A stretch of DNA of 64,000 nt from Aphrophora alni (lineage: Eukaryota > Arthropoda > Insecta > Hemiptera > Aphrophoridae). Under the pieces are notes generated by a model. That model saw nothing but the letters and a program-made list of their open reading frames with translations. It ran no database searches and had not been told where the DNA came from. The stretch spans positions 47,091,142 to 47,155,141 of the forward strand of contig OY740768.1 in NCBI GenBank assembly GCA_963513935.1, given 5' to 3'. The translations under genes and the position numbers were made by a program. Shown in pieces: positions 13,715-24,617 of this stretch. Position 1 is the stretch's first letter; each line of letters opens with the position of its first letter.

Positions 13715-14035
13715 ATTCATAAACATCTTTCTTTACATGCATTTATATTTAAAACACATACAAATCAGTTTTAATAATGAAGAGTAAAAACTATTATATC
13801 TTTACACCTTAGAAATGCCATTACCTATAAAGGACCATTAACAACAAAAGTGTGATAAAATTACCATGTCACAAAAAATAAATTTTACTTGTAGCGACAG
13901 TTATTTTTAAGTATACCAATACGTAATACGCACGTGTTATCATCAACAATATGATAGCATTTACGTGTATAAAATTACACAATATAAGAATAATAATTTA
14001 ATTTAATTTGAACAAAACCAAATTTATAACAACAG

Positions 14036-14044
<9 letters not shown>

Positions 14045-14094
<50 letters not shown>
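14045..14094. repeat. (TA)n microsatellite
   Basis: An uninterrupted TA tract of about 25 repeats, preceded by a short GT run. Confidence 0.97.
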
Positions 14095-14098
<4 letters not shown>

Positions 14099-16540
14099 AG
14101 AAATATATTGTAACATAAATAAAGCAAAAACAATTATGCAAGCCTTATCTTGATTTAGAGTATTATAAAAAAACCACGCCGAAAAAATTCTTCATTTCTA
14201 GAATAATTAATATAGTGTTTTAAAACTATTTGTTTAAAAAAGAAATAGTTATGATTGTATAATCTTTCAGAAGAATCACAGAGCAACGCTGCAAAATAAT
14301 GGAAAGCTAATGATGGATCCATACAAGTACAATGAGTCATATCTTAAATAAATCATACAAGGGATAATAATTTCTTTCACCAAAAGTATATTCATTATGA
14401 TGCAATAAATCTTTGACTTCCAATCCAGACGTCAAAAGTGGTCACGTGAGTAAAATACAAGATTTGTCAGCGTTATTTATAGTAATAAATAACAGTAAAT
14501 ATTTTATGAAATAACAGTAAATCCTGTCATACGGGAATGTAGGATTAGTTTTATCCAAGCAATAAATAGTTTGTTCACAAGTTTTATAATACTGGTTTTG
14601 ATATAATTATAAGTATTTTATTAAATTTTCAAATTGTATTATTGAATATCCATCCTGTCTTAAATCAATTGTTTCATTGATTAAAATAAATAACAATATA
14701 CAATGGAAAATTTGCTACAAAGATCAAAAGCAATATATAGGTTTTTTTTAATTTTTTACAAACTTTTCTTTTGTATGGAAGTAAATCCTGTAAAATAAAT
14801 AATTTATGAAAAAACAACAACAATGGAATTGGATGTTTTTTTTTTGTAAAGTATGTTAAGACAACAATTGATTTAAAGGAACAAAAGAGCCTATCTACTA
14901 TTAACATTGTTTATTGTAATTCATTGGGTAAATATTTTATTACGAATATTTTTATCATATTCCTTACGAGAATTTTGTGAACACTGTAAGTATTCTACGA
15001 AAGTTATTACAGGCATAAATATTGTTTTTCTTATGAATATAAAACCTACGAACAATACAGTTTCAAAAAAAGTGATTTTACAAATATTAAAGTTCCTATT
15101 ATGTGGAAGTTAAATAAATATCTTTGGGAAATTTAGTTAAATTTTAGGTTTAACACTGTGAAAATAGCGGAGAATTCATGAATTTTAAAACATTATTTGT
15201 TATTTAGTTTAAAAAAAAATCCTATGATAAATAAGTTAGCCTAGCCAGTAACACATGACTTTTCACAAATGAGATTAAATTTGGTGAAAGTAAGGAAATA
15301 AATATTGACTTTCCTCAACTCCAATAATTGCACACAATAGATTTAAGATATATATTAATTAATATATACAGGTGAATAACTAACTATGTTGTTGAAGAAG
15401 AGAGGATGTAATTCAGCTCTTTAATAATAATATTTGCACCCTTCTCTATTTATATCTGTTATGTATCTAATTGTTAATGGATGTAGATAAAAACTCTATA
15501 TTTAATTTTAAAATGTAAACCAACACTCATAAATTCTCTTACACAAATTGAAGATTATCTTACCCTATCGTCCTACATAGATCGTAAAGTAAACTGGGTT
15601 AGGGGTTCGTACAAAACTATATTGTGTACAGAGTAAAACAACTGGAGTATATAAATCGTACTTAACATATTGTAAAGAATAAAGTACAATGTGTTCCATT
15701 ATGTTTTATAAACAAAGTTACACAGGTGAAGTAAGACTGCTACATTAAAATGAAAACAAATGGAAATCTCGGTGAAGAACATTGTCTTAAAAATTTATTC
15801 TATTTTGACTCAATACATGCAATTGTTTTACATTGCATTAGAATAATCCTATTTTATTCTGAAATTACCATCTTTGCTATCAACATAAAATAAGAAATCA
15901 AGTACGAAAGTTTTGTTTGAAAAACATATTTACAATGTACAGTGGAATTGACATCACAAAATACATTGCGTTAAAAATATAATTATAAAAAATATCGGGT
16001 AGGAAAATATGTTACATCCATAAAAAAGATGGACTATCTTTTCATAGTTTTTTTAAAAATATTACACATATCGTTTAAGGAACATGTTTTTAATAAATGT
16101 TGCAATTAAAAAGGAAACAATTTAATGAAAAAGTTACTAATTTTTATATAAACTAAAATTTGAAGTTTTTGATATTGAAAAAATTAAGATAAGTTTTTAC
16201 ACAGAGAAAAGTAATATCTAATATTCATTATCAAAATACGTTCATTCAAAATACGACAAAGAATAGAAATGTATAAATACATATTATTTGAAAGCCACTG
16301 AAAACATGTTCTTCCTAACAAATTATAAACAAAGCATGTTTTCAAAATATATATATGTACGAATATCTGAATTTTGTTGTTTCTACAAGTGTCAAAACCG
16401 CATTATTTCGGAATAAGTAATTTGAACATATTTACCTCCTGTTGTTCTAATTTGTATTTAAGAACTACAGAGGTCATGAAATTGCCACTGTAATATAAAA
16501 CTGGTAATGTGATTTCCGTACGTGTCACTTATAAATATAA
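14095..16540. other. AT-rich stretch, no gene seen
   Basis: No recognisable coding or repeat structure. The short frames at 14155-14340, 14674-14907 and 14907-15113 lack motifs and look like chance. Confidence 0.5.
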
Positions 16541-16562
16541 ATATATATATATATATATATAT
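16541..16562. repeat. (AT)n tract at the left flank of the LTR retrotransposon
   Basis: An alternating AT run that continues on the other side of the Gypsy-type element at 24625-24651. The element therefore landed inside a TA microsatellite, and a 4-6 bp target duplication of ATAT type cannot be told from the repeat itself. Confidence 0.85.
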
Positions 16563-17468
16563 TGTAACGTTGAGAAGCCCTAAGTAAAAGCTTTGTCCAA
16601 TTCAAAATGTTTAAACCTTGTCAGTTAGAAATAAATGTCAAACATAAACGTCACTCCAACACATAATAAATTTTGTTAAAGGATTTCTAAGGAAACAATA
16701 CTTCGAAACTACAAAATTATTGAAAGGGCGAGGGCAGCGTGACAAATTAAATAGGAAGAGTTGAGTTATGTAATGTGACAACATGGGAAATTAGAAAGTT
16801 TGTGTACGCCCAAGTTAACAAAAGAAAAAGAGACAAAAAACTAGGCAGAGGTACGTTGAACTCAGCTAAGAAACAAGATTTAACGAACTTTGAAAGACGG
16901 TTAGAGTTTGAAAAATCAAATCCAACCAACCAAAAAGAAGCGTCATCCAGAAATAAGCGAAGAAGGGGTAAAACGGGAAAACTCTGCGTAAGAATTCAAA
17001 AATCAGAAAAAGAGTGAAGAAGGAGCGTCGCAAGGGAGAGGAACTAGGAACAGGGCGAAGTTCGCCAAATCGTCGTAAAGTTGAAGAAAAGTTTTAAGTC
17101 ATCGAATTATATTAAAATCATCGTAAAGTTAAAGAAGAGTTTTGATTAATTGACCAAGAATTCAAGCAACAGAGTGAGGTAGTTCAAGCTTCGAGATCGT
17201 CAAAGTGCCTATAAATTGGATTAAGTTTCTTGTGATATCTGCCATAAGTTCGAGGGATCATCTCACCTGTAAAACTCCAAGAAGACATCATTCCATGCTA
17301 CTGAACCACGATAAGTTATCTGATTAGTTATTGTAGTTCTTTACTTCAGGTTACCAAAGAAACCACGCCCCACTTTAAATAAAATCTGAGCTAGGCCGAG
17401 AGCCATTTAAACTTAAATTTTCAAAGAGCAATCAAAGTAACTTCATTATATAATTGGTAAATTATACC

Positions 17469-17479
17469 TGGCGCCCAAC
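17469..17479 (+). other. PBS-like motif inside LTR (first)
   Basis: TGGCGCCCAAC preceded by ATTATACC. It resembles a retroelement primer-binding site that starts with the complement of tRNA CCA, but it lies 365 bp inside the LTR. It is repeated in the 3' LTR. Confidence 0.5.
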
Positions 17480-17728
17480 AAATCAATAAAACAATTGAGA
17501 ATTAAAATATAAAGACTAAATTAAAATTACAATTAATGATACGATTTTGATGCACCTAATAATAATAATAAAATTGCTATGTTCTAGAATTAAGTATTTC
17601 ATTGTGTTATAAATGTTTATGTCTAGTTTAAGTTGAATGGATGAGATTTAGTGATAAGATGAATAAATTTGAATACTCATATGTGCATCAATTAATTTGA
17701 AGATTTAATTAATTCAACTGTTATATAT

Positions 17729-17739
17729 TGGCACCCAAC
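17729..17739 (+). other. PBS-like motif inside LTR (second)
   Basis: TGGCACCCAAC preceded by TTATATAT, 105 bp before the LTR end. It differs by one base from the motif at 17469 and by two from the functional-position motif at 17844. Confidence 0.5.
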
Positions 17740-17843
17740 TTTAGGTGCAAATTGTATTTTAAAGAATAAATAATTTAAATATGATAACGTAGTTGTGTTT
17801 TAATCAAAGTAATTAATTAAAAATAAATAAGAAAGGTTATAAT

Positions 17844-17860
17844 TGGCGTCCAACTCGTGG
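17844..17860 (+). promoter_or_regulatory. Primer-binding site (minus-strand priming)
   Basis: TGGCGTCCAACTCGTGG starts on the first base after the 5' LTR. The TGG start, complementary to tRNA CCA, and the position fit a tRNA primer-binding site. The primer tRNA is not identified. Confidence 0.7.
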
Positions 17861-17953
17861 TTTAATTAAAATTAAAATTTAGTTCACGTGGTGTAACCTG
17901 AAGGTAGCATTATAAGATAAGAGACAGAAAGACTATTAGATATAATTAATTTA

Positions 17954-19648
17954 ATGTTAAGACGTAGTAATAGGATAAAAAATTATAAAAAGATGGCAAA
18001 TAACCAAATAACAATGGGGTTTGATGAGGAGATTAATAATCAAATGGGGATAGAATCAGAAATGGATAGAGCTATAGGGATTAATAATAGTGAAAGTAAT
18101 ACTAATGAGGGTAATAATTCAGGGGAGAGTGAAAATTTAAAGGTGTATGGGACCCCAACGGTAGGATTAAACGAATTAATCGAAATCCTTAATAAAAAAT
18201 TTGATGAAAGTAATAAAAATGCGGAAATCCTAAAAACAAGCATCGATAAAAAATTTGAAGAAAGTAGTAAAAATGCGGAAGCCCTTAATAAAAAGAATTT
18301 CGAAGAAATTAATAAAAATGCGGAAATTCTAAAAGCAAGGCTCGATAAAAAATTCGCAGAACAAAATAAAAAGCTCGAGGAAAATAATAAAAAATTAGAA
18401 GAACTTAGTGGCAATGTTAGTCAAAATGCGGAGACAATGGACCGAAAATTTAATGAATTTGCGGAGAGATTCGAGAACAAGCTCGAAGAAATTAAATTAA
18501 GATCGGATACCACAGCCGAGACAATTAGGACGGAAATGAATGATAAATTAAATAAAATTGAAGAAAATTTCACCGATAAATTAGGTAATAAGTGCGAAGA
18601 TTTAAGAGAAAATTTAAAAGAAATTGCAAGTAAAGTCGTGGAAGTAGAAAAGGATGTGCAAGAGAGCATTAAAGAAATCGAAATCACCGTAAACAAAAAT
18701 TTAACTGAAAATCAAATTAACGTAGACGCTCAGATTGATAAGGTAAAGGAAAGTCAAGCTAGATCTAATAATAAAATTCTAGAAATCGAATCACAATGCC
18801 AAGAAAATTCACAAAAAATTAACCAATATCAGAAACAAACGGACGAAATGAAAAATAAAGTGACAGAAGTAGATGAAAGATTAAGTAATTTAAAAACAAG
18901 GGATGGTATCATAATAAGGGAACCAGAGATAAGGGATATTAGTTTTACAGGAAAAGAAAGATTCCCAATGCAATTTTTAAGGATCATAAAAGAAGTTAGC
19001 GTTAGTTACACACATCAAGGGAACATGTATTGGTTAGATAGATATTTAAAAGATGAAGCATGTGTATGGTGGTTTCTACACCGTAGGGAAGTTAAAAACT
19101 TCGAAGATTTTGAAAAAATATTTATGGATAAATATTTTAACGAAATGATACAAGCAAACGTCCGAGACAGGTTGGAATTCGGAAAGTTTAAAGGAAAAAT
19201 TGGGGATGAAGCTATCACATATGTGGAGAACATGATGTTGGAATGTTCAGAGTTAGAACCGCCGATTTTAGAAGCCCAGTTAGTCCAAAAAATCGCTAAG
19301 CACTTTCACCCAACTACACTAATTGCTGTTATCACCAGGGGTGTGAAAACAAAGCAGGAATTTGTAAAACTATTGATGGAATTCCGACAGGCAGATGTAC
19401 GACACATTAATAGTTACGAAGAAAAAAATGGTAATTATAAGGCATCCTATCCACGCGACGAGAGAGAGGGAGAAGTTGTAAACAGGCCTTGGGGACAAAT
19501 GAATGGGTACAACAGTAGACATTTACCGTTACGTCAGAATAGGGATGTTTACAGAAAACCAGATGTGCGTGCCGACATAAAAAATGGACCAGGGAACCGT
19601 TGGGAAGGTCAACAACCTGCAGACAGGGACGGAAGAGGGCAAAAGTGA
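17954..19648 (+). CDS. gag: Gag protein of the Gypsy-type element
   Basis: This 564-residue frame starts at the first ATG after the leader. Residues 1-15 are basic (RRSNRIKNYKK). Residues about 70-312 form a long charged coiled coil. The first part, near 80-150, is built from diverged repeats of a unit like KKFDESNKNAEIL, a sign of internal tandem expansion. Residues about 325-485 look like a retrotransposon Gag capsid domain, with WLDRYLKDEACVWW and a following YFNEMIQANVRDRLEFGKFKG block. The C-terminus (490-564) is rich in R, G, N and D. No CCHC zinc knuckle is present, so RNA binding may rest on this basic tail. Gag would assemble the particle that packages element RNA. The frame ends in a single UGA, and the same frame continues straight into pol. 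The long coiled coil before the capsid is unusual for the family and could drive multimerisation. Confidence 0.88.
   Translation: MLRRSNRIKNYKKMANNQITMGFDEEINNQMGIESEMDRAIGINNSESNTNEGNNSGESENLKVYGTPTVGLNELIEILNKKFDESNKNAEILKTSIDKKFEESSKNAEALNKKNFEEINKNAEILKARLDKKFAEQNKKLEENNKKLEELSGNVSQNAETMDRKFNEFAERFENKLEEIKLRSDTTAETIRTEMNDKLNKIEENFTDKLGNKCEDLRENLKEIASKVVEVEKDVQESIKEIEITVNKNLTENQINVDAQIDKVKESQARSNNKILEIESQCQENSQKINQYQKQTDEMKNKVTEVDERLSNLKTRDGIIIREPEIRDISFTGKERFPMQFLRIIKEVSVSYTHQGNMYWLDRYLKDEACVWWFLHRREVKNFEDFEKIFMDKYFNEMIQANVRDRLEFGKFKGKIGDEAITYVENMMLECSELEPPILEAQLVQKIAKHFHPTTLIAVITRGVKTKQEFVKLLMEFRQADVRHINSYEEKNGNYKASYPRDEREGEVVNRPWGQMNGYNSRHLPLRQNRDVYRKPDVRADIKNGPGNRWEGQQPADRDGRGQK
19646..19648 (+). 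promoter_or_regulatory. In-frame UGA between gag and pol (possible readthrough site)
   Basis: The context is AAG UGA AAG UUG. Gag and Pol share one reading frame with only this stop between them. After it there is no ATG until well into RT, past the protease. Pol could therefore be made as a Gag-Pol fusion by stop-codon suppression. The alternative is that this copy carries a recent nonsense mutation in a single gag-pol frame. Confidence 0.6.
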
Positions 19649-22600
19649 AAGTTGGAATGGAATGTAGACCTAGCGGATAAGAACAAGGCAACCATAAATA
19701 CCTTATTCACCGATTTAAAAGATTATTTAGAGGACAATCACGACACAAGCGATATAATTAATGACATTAATAAATGTCCAGAAATTAAGTTAGTTTTTAA
19801 TGAGTGTGTACAGGTCAGAGCGTTAATCGATACAGGTTGTGAGGTAAATTCGATATCTGAATCTTTCTACAACACAAATAAATTAAATTTAGGAGTTTTT
19901 GAAGAATTACCGGTAGCAGGAGTAAAAGTTATTGGAGCATTAGGTCTGCGTTCCAAAAGTGTTAAAAAACAAATTTTCATTAAAGTTAAGTTAGGAACAG
20001 AATTAATCGCCGTGCATTTTATAATAGTACCAGAACTAATTCGAGATTGTATACTTGGGTTAGAGTTTTTATCAAGAAATCATGCAATCGTCAATTTTAT
20101 TAATAATAAGTTAGAAATAGGAAATAAATTAAACTATGGAGTTGGTAGAAAGGAAATTAAATTCGAGGATTCGTCAGAAGTTAATATTGAAAGTTTGAAT
20201 AATTGCCTACAAATTGAAGAGGATAAATATGAATTTGATATAAACAAAATAAGCAATTTGGAACATGTACCACTTGAGAATAGGCAGCGGTTATACAGCA
20301 TATTTAATAAATATAAAACAGTTTTCAGCAAAAAACCAGGATTAATTTCAACTTATTACCATAAATTTCAAGTAACTGATAGAACACCATACTGTCAGAG
20401 GAGTTGGCCAGTAGCAACTAAGTTTAGAGAAGCCGTTGATGCAGAGATTCAGAGAATGCTAAGTTATGGGATCATCGAGAGAGCAAACAGCGCATACATT
20501 AATCCTATAGTACCTGTATGTAAGAAAGATGGGAGCGTAAGGATCTGTTTAGACGCCAGGACTATAAATGCGAGAACCATACCGGATTACGAAGGGATTC
20601 GACCAATCCAAGAGTTATTGACAATCGGTAAGAAGATCAGTTGGATGAGTAGTTTAGACCTAACTAGCAGTTTTTGGCAAATCCCGTTGCACGAAGATTG
20701 CAAGGATTTCACGGCATTTCTGTACAAAGGATTGTGCTACAGGTACAAAACCGTTCCGTTTGGGTTGAGCACAAGCTTAGCAAGTTTAACGCGAGGTTTG
20801 GACTCAATTCTGACGGAAGAAGTTAAAAGGAATTTAATTATGTATGTGGACGACTGTTTATGTATTTCGCAAAACTGGGAAGATCATGTGGACCAATTAG
20901 AAAAAATATTAAAGGTATTTCAAGACGCCAACTTAACAGTAAATTTTGAGAAATCTATGTTCTGCAGGAAAGAAATAGATTATCTAGGTTTTGTTATCAC
21001 CACAGATGGTATCAAACCGCAAGAGCAAAAAATGATGGCAATTCAAAATTTTCCGCGTCCTAAGACACCAAAACAATTAAAAAGCTTTTTAGGATTAACA
21101 AATTTCTACCACCGGTTTTCAAAAAATTACGCACAAACAACAGCTCCATTACAAGGACTACTGAAGAAAGGAACAAAATTTAAATGGACAAATAGTATTA
21201 ACCAGAGTTTTTTAGCTGTAAAGGAGGAATTTATTGAGGCTGTAACGTTAAAGCACCCAAATATGGAAAAGATGTTTTACTTACAGACAGATGCGTCCGA
21301 TATTGCGTCAGGAGCACAACTGTACCAACTCGATGACCAGAATAACATTGCTGTAGTAGGATTTACAAGCAGAACATTTAAAGGGGCTGAGAGATTTTAT
21401 AGCACTGCCGAAAAAGAATTGTATAGTGTAGTATTAGGATTAAGGAAATTTAGGAATTATTTATTAGGGAGAAAAATAACCGTTATAACTGACAATAAGG
21501 CGATCACTTTCATTAACCAATGCAAACTACTTAACGCTAGAATGACGAGGTGGATCTTATTAATTCAGGAGTATAACATCCAAATTCGACACTGCAAGGG
21601 AAAAGAAAATATTGTTGCAGATACATTGAGCAGATTCCCAGAGGATGGAGAATGTTCACAAGAAAATGGGGAGGACCGACTTGTACAAATCCAATTAGTG
21701 TTACAGAAGTTTAATCCAGAAGTGGGCGAACAGTTACAAAATATAGAAGTTTTACAGAAGAAGGATACAAAATTTAGGAATATAGTAGGTAAATTAGAAG
21801 AAAATGATCCAAAAATTTTAGAATGTTATAAATTGTTTGAAAAAAAATTATTTCGCAAGGAAAGAGGAATGTGGAAATTAATGATTCCAGAAAAATTCAT
21901 TGAAGTATTAATTAAGGAAATTCATGAAATTTGCGGACATATAGGAATAAGCAAATGTTACCATAATTTTAAGGAAGATTTCACGGGAGACAAAGTCGCT
22001 AAAAAGGTCAGGGATATAATAATTAAATGTTTACGATGTCAAAAATGTAAACATGACAACAAAGGTAGAAACGCAGAACTTACGCCTATTATACCAAAAG
22101 GTAAGGGTGAACTAGTGTGTGTAGACTATTACGGACCATTGCCTCGGTCAGTCTACGGGTCAAGGTACATCTTAGTAGTAATTGACGCATTTTCTAAATA
22201 CACAAAATTGTATAAGGTAAAAAACACAACAACCGTAACAACATTAAATCAAATCAGGAAATACATTAAAGAAGTCCAATTACCAAAATACATACTTTCG
22301 GATAATGGTACACAATTTACATCCAAAAAATGGACAGAAGGGTTACAAGAACTGGGAATTAGACAAAGAACCGTTGCAATACGAAATCCACAAAGCAACT
22401 TGGCGGAGAGAGTAATGCGAAATCTAGGTCAACTTTTCAGGATCCTGTTACCTGACAATCACCAAGAATGGGGAAGGCTACTTGAAACTGTGGAAAGTTT
22501 CATGAACGAATCATACCATGATACAATTGAGTCAACACCATTAGAAGTACAATTTAATACACGTCCGACACGAATTTGGAAAAAATATTTAATTAATCCA

Positions 22601-22921
22601 GGCAACACAGAAACAAACGACATTGACCACGGAGAAATATACTTACGAATTAAAAATAAAAGGGAAAAATTCGCTAAGAAGTTCAATGAACTGCATCCAC
22701 CAACCGAATATCAGATAAATGATTTAGTACTAGTAAGAGCTTGTATTCCGTCAAGCACAATTGAAAAACGATATCACAAGTTCTGTGAACTATATGAAGG
22801 ACCATACACCGTAATCTCTAAGATAGGAAAAACTACTTATAAGTTAGCTAGTATTAAAAATAATAAAACTCACATCCGAGGTATATTTAATTGTAGATTA
22901 TTAAAAAGGTTTCATAATTAA
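19649..22921 (+). CDS. pol: Pol polyprotein: protease, RT, RNase H, integrase
   Basis: About 1090 residues follow the gag UGA in the same frame. Counting from TTG at 19652, the aspartic protease motif LIDTG has its D at residue 60. Reverse transcriptase spans about 245-480, with QIPLHED and the catalytic YVDD at 398-401. RNase H starts at TDASD (D547) and includes STAEKELYSV and VITDN. An HHCC-type zinc domain (EIHEICGHIG through CLRCQKCK) opens the integrase. The DDE core is D825 (CVDYYG), D884 (LSDNGTQF) and E919 (NLAERV). A GPY-like C-terminal module (YEGPYTVI) is near the end. All catalytic residues are present and no internal stop or frameshift is seen. There is no ATG before the protease, so translation probably depends on Gag. 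The first codon after the UGA is AAG at 19649. It would copy the element RNA and integrate the cDNA. Confidence 0.92.
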   Translation, partial: KLEWNVDLADKNKATINTLFTDLKDYLEDNHDTSDIINDINKCPEIKLVFNECVQVRALIDTGCEVNSISESFYNTNKLNLGVFEELPVAGVKVIGALGLRSKSVKKQIFIKVKLGTELIAVHFIIVPELIRDCILGLEFLSRNHAIVNFINNKLEIGNKLNYGVGRKEIKFEDSSEVNIESLNNCLQIEEDKYEFDINKISNLEHVPLENRQRLYSIFNKYKTVFSKKPGLISTYYHKFQVTDRTPYCQRSWPVATKFREAVDAEIQRMLSYGIIERANSAYINPIVPVCKKDGSVRICLDARTINARTIPDYEGIRPIQELLTIGKKISWMSSLDLTSSFWQIPLHEDCKDFTAFLYKGLCYRYKTVPFGLSTSLASLTRGLDSILTEEVKRNLIMYVDDCLCISQNWEDHVDQLEKILKVFQDANLTVNFEKSMFCRKEIDYLGFVITTDGIKPQEQKMMAIQNFPRPKTPKQLKSFLGLTNFYHRFSKNYAQTTAPLQGLLKKGTKFKWTNSINQSFLAVKEEFIEAVTLKHPNMEKMFYLQTDASDIASGAQLYQLDDQNNIAVVGFTSRTFKGAERFYSTAEKELYSVVLGLRKFRNYLLGRKITVITDNKAITFINQCKLLNARMTRWILLIQEYNIQIRHCKGKENIVADTLSRFPEDGECSQENGEDRLVQIQLVLQKFNPEVGEQLQNIEVLQKKDTKFRNIVGKLEENDPKILECYKLFEKKLFRKERGMWKLMIPEKFIEVLIKEIHEICGHIGISKCYHNFKEDFTGDKVAKKVRDIIIKCLRCQKCKHDNKGRNAELTPIIPKGKGELVCVDYYGPLPRSVYGSRYILVVIDAFSKYTKLYKVKNTTTVTTLNQIRKYIKEVQLPKYILSDNGTQFTSKKWTEGLQELGIRQRTVAIRNPQSNLAERVMRNLGQLFRILLPDNHQEWGRLLETVESFMNESYHDTIESTPLEVQFNTRPTRIWKKYLINPGNTETNDIDHGEIYLRIKNKREKFAKKFNELHPPTEYQINDLVLVRACIPSSTIEKRYHKFCELYEGPYTVISKIGKTTYKLASIKNNKTHIRGIFNCRLLKRFHN

Positions 22922-23343
22922 TTAGAGAGTTAAGTAAACAAAAATAAATGAATTTAACTGTAAAATAAAATGTAAACAAACACATGTCCTACAGTTGAAG
23001 AGGGTCAAGGGAACAATGTTAATTGGGGTTTACAAGAAGGGTTTGTTGACGTGGGATTCTAGACAATGCCATTGTTAAGAAAAAAGGTTGACCGCAGTTT
23101 AGGTCATAAAGTCATTTAAAGGGACAGTAATTCTAATGGGTTTTTAAATGAGAGTAAGAGTAGGTCATAAAGTCATTTAAAGGGACAGTAATTCTAATGG
23201 GTTTTTAAATGAGAGTAAGAGTAGGTCATAGTCCATGTTACGATATGTATATGTGTATTATTAAAATAAGTTTAGTGTAAAGGTGTATCAAAAGCAAATT
23301 TTATCATTAATTATGCAATTAACATAAAATTTCTTGGGACTTA
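22922..23343 (+). other. 3' untranslated region of the LTR retrotransposon
   Basis: No env-like frame exists between pol and the 3' LTR. The segment holds a 61-bp tandem duplication (23100-23221) and ends without a clear polypurine tract: the last bases before the LTR read CTTGGGACTTA. Confidence 0.75.
23100..23230 (+). repeat. 61-bp tandem duplication in 3' untranslated region
   Basis: Two apparently identical 61-bp units (23100-23160 and 23161-23221) begin TAGGTCATAAAGTC. They are followed by the first 9 bases of a third. Each unit ends in a purine-rich GAGAGTAAGAG run. A replication-slippage or template-switch origin is likely. Confidence 0.9.
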
Positions 23344-24617
23344 TGTAACGTTGAGAAGCCCTAAGTAAAAGCTTTGTCCAATTCAAAATGTTTAAACCTT
23401 GTCAGTTAGAAATAAATGTCAAACATAAACGTCACTCCAACACATAATAAATTTTGTTAAAGGATTTCTAAGGAAACAATACTTCGAAACTACAAAATTA
23501 TTGAAAGGGCGAGGGCAGCGTGACAAATTAAATAGGAAGAGTTGAGTTATGTAATGTGACAACATGGGAAATTAGAAAGTTTGTGTACGCCCAAGTTAAC
23601 AAAAGAAAAAGAGACAAAAAACTAGGCAGAGGTACGTTGAACTCAGCTAAGAAACAAGATTTAACGAACTTTGAAAGACGGTTAGAGTTTGAAAAATCAA
23701 ATCCAACCAACCAAAAAGAAGCGTCATCCAGAAATAAGCGAAGAAGGGGTAAAACGGGAAAACTCTGCGTAAGAATTCAAAAATCAGAAAAAGAGTGAAG
23801 AAGGAGCGTCGCAAGGGAGAGGAACTAGGAACAGGGCGAAGTTCGCCAAATCGTCGTAAAGTTGAAGAAAAGTTTTAAGTCATCGAATTATATTAAAATC
23901 ATCGTAAAGTTAAAGAAGAGTTTTGATTAATTGACCAAGAATTCAAGCAACAGAGTGAGGTAGTTCAAGCTTCGAGATCGTCAAAGTGCCTATAAATTGG
24001 ATTAAGTTTCTTGTGATATCTGCCATAAGTTCGAGGGATCATCTCACCTGTAAAACTCCAAGAAGACATCATTCCATGCTACTGAACCACGATAAGTTAT
24101 CTGATTAGTTATTGTAGTTCTTTACTTCAGGTTACCAAAGAAACCACGCCCCACTTTAAATAAAATCTGAGCTAGGCCGAGAGCCATTTAAACTTAAATT
24201 TTCAAAGAGCAATCAAAGTAACTTCATTATATAATTGGTAAATTATACCTGGCGCCCAACAAATCAATAAAACAATTGAGAATTAAAATATAAAGACTAA
24301 ATTAAAATTACAATTAATGATACGATTTTGATGCACCTAATAATAATAATAAAATTGCTATGTTCTAGAATTAAGTATTTCATTGTGTTATAAATGTTTA
24401 TGTCTAGTTTAAGTTGAATGGATGAGATTTAGTGATAAGATGAATAAATTTGAATACTCATATGTGCATCAATTAATTTGAAGATTTAATTAATTCAACT
24501 GTTATATATTGGCACCCAACTTTAGGTGCAAATTGTATTTTAAAGAATAAATAATTTAAATATGATAACGTAGTTGTGTTTTAATCAAAGTAATTAATTA
24601 AAAATAAATAAGAAAGG

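Larger units (their letters stand above)
16563..17843 (+). repeat. 5' LTR
   Basis: It begins TGTAACG and ends GGTTATAAT, so it keeps the TG start but lacks the usual CA end. It is 1281 bp and appears identical to 23344-24624. It contains a lysine- and arginine-rich 80-codon frame (16775-17017) that recurs in the 3' LTR. That frame has no motif I know and is probably fortuitous, since both copies are kept identical by reverse transcription. Two PBS-like motifs lie inside its right third. Confidence 0.93.

Noticed and set aside
16775..17017. 80-codon basic frame present in both LTRs
   Set aside because: Its two copies are identical only because LTRs are copied from each other. It has no motif, so I do not call it a gene.
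18040..18696. Minus-strand frames rich in Leu and Ser across gag
   Set aside because: They are antisense shadows of the coiled-coil-coding sequence.
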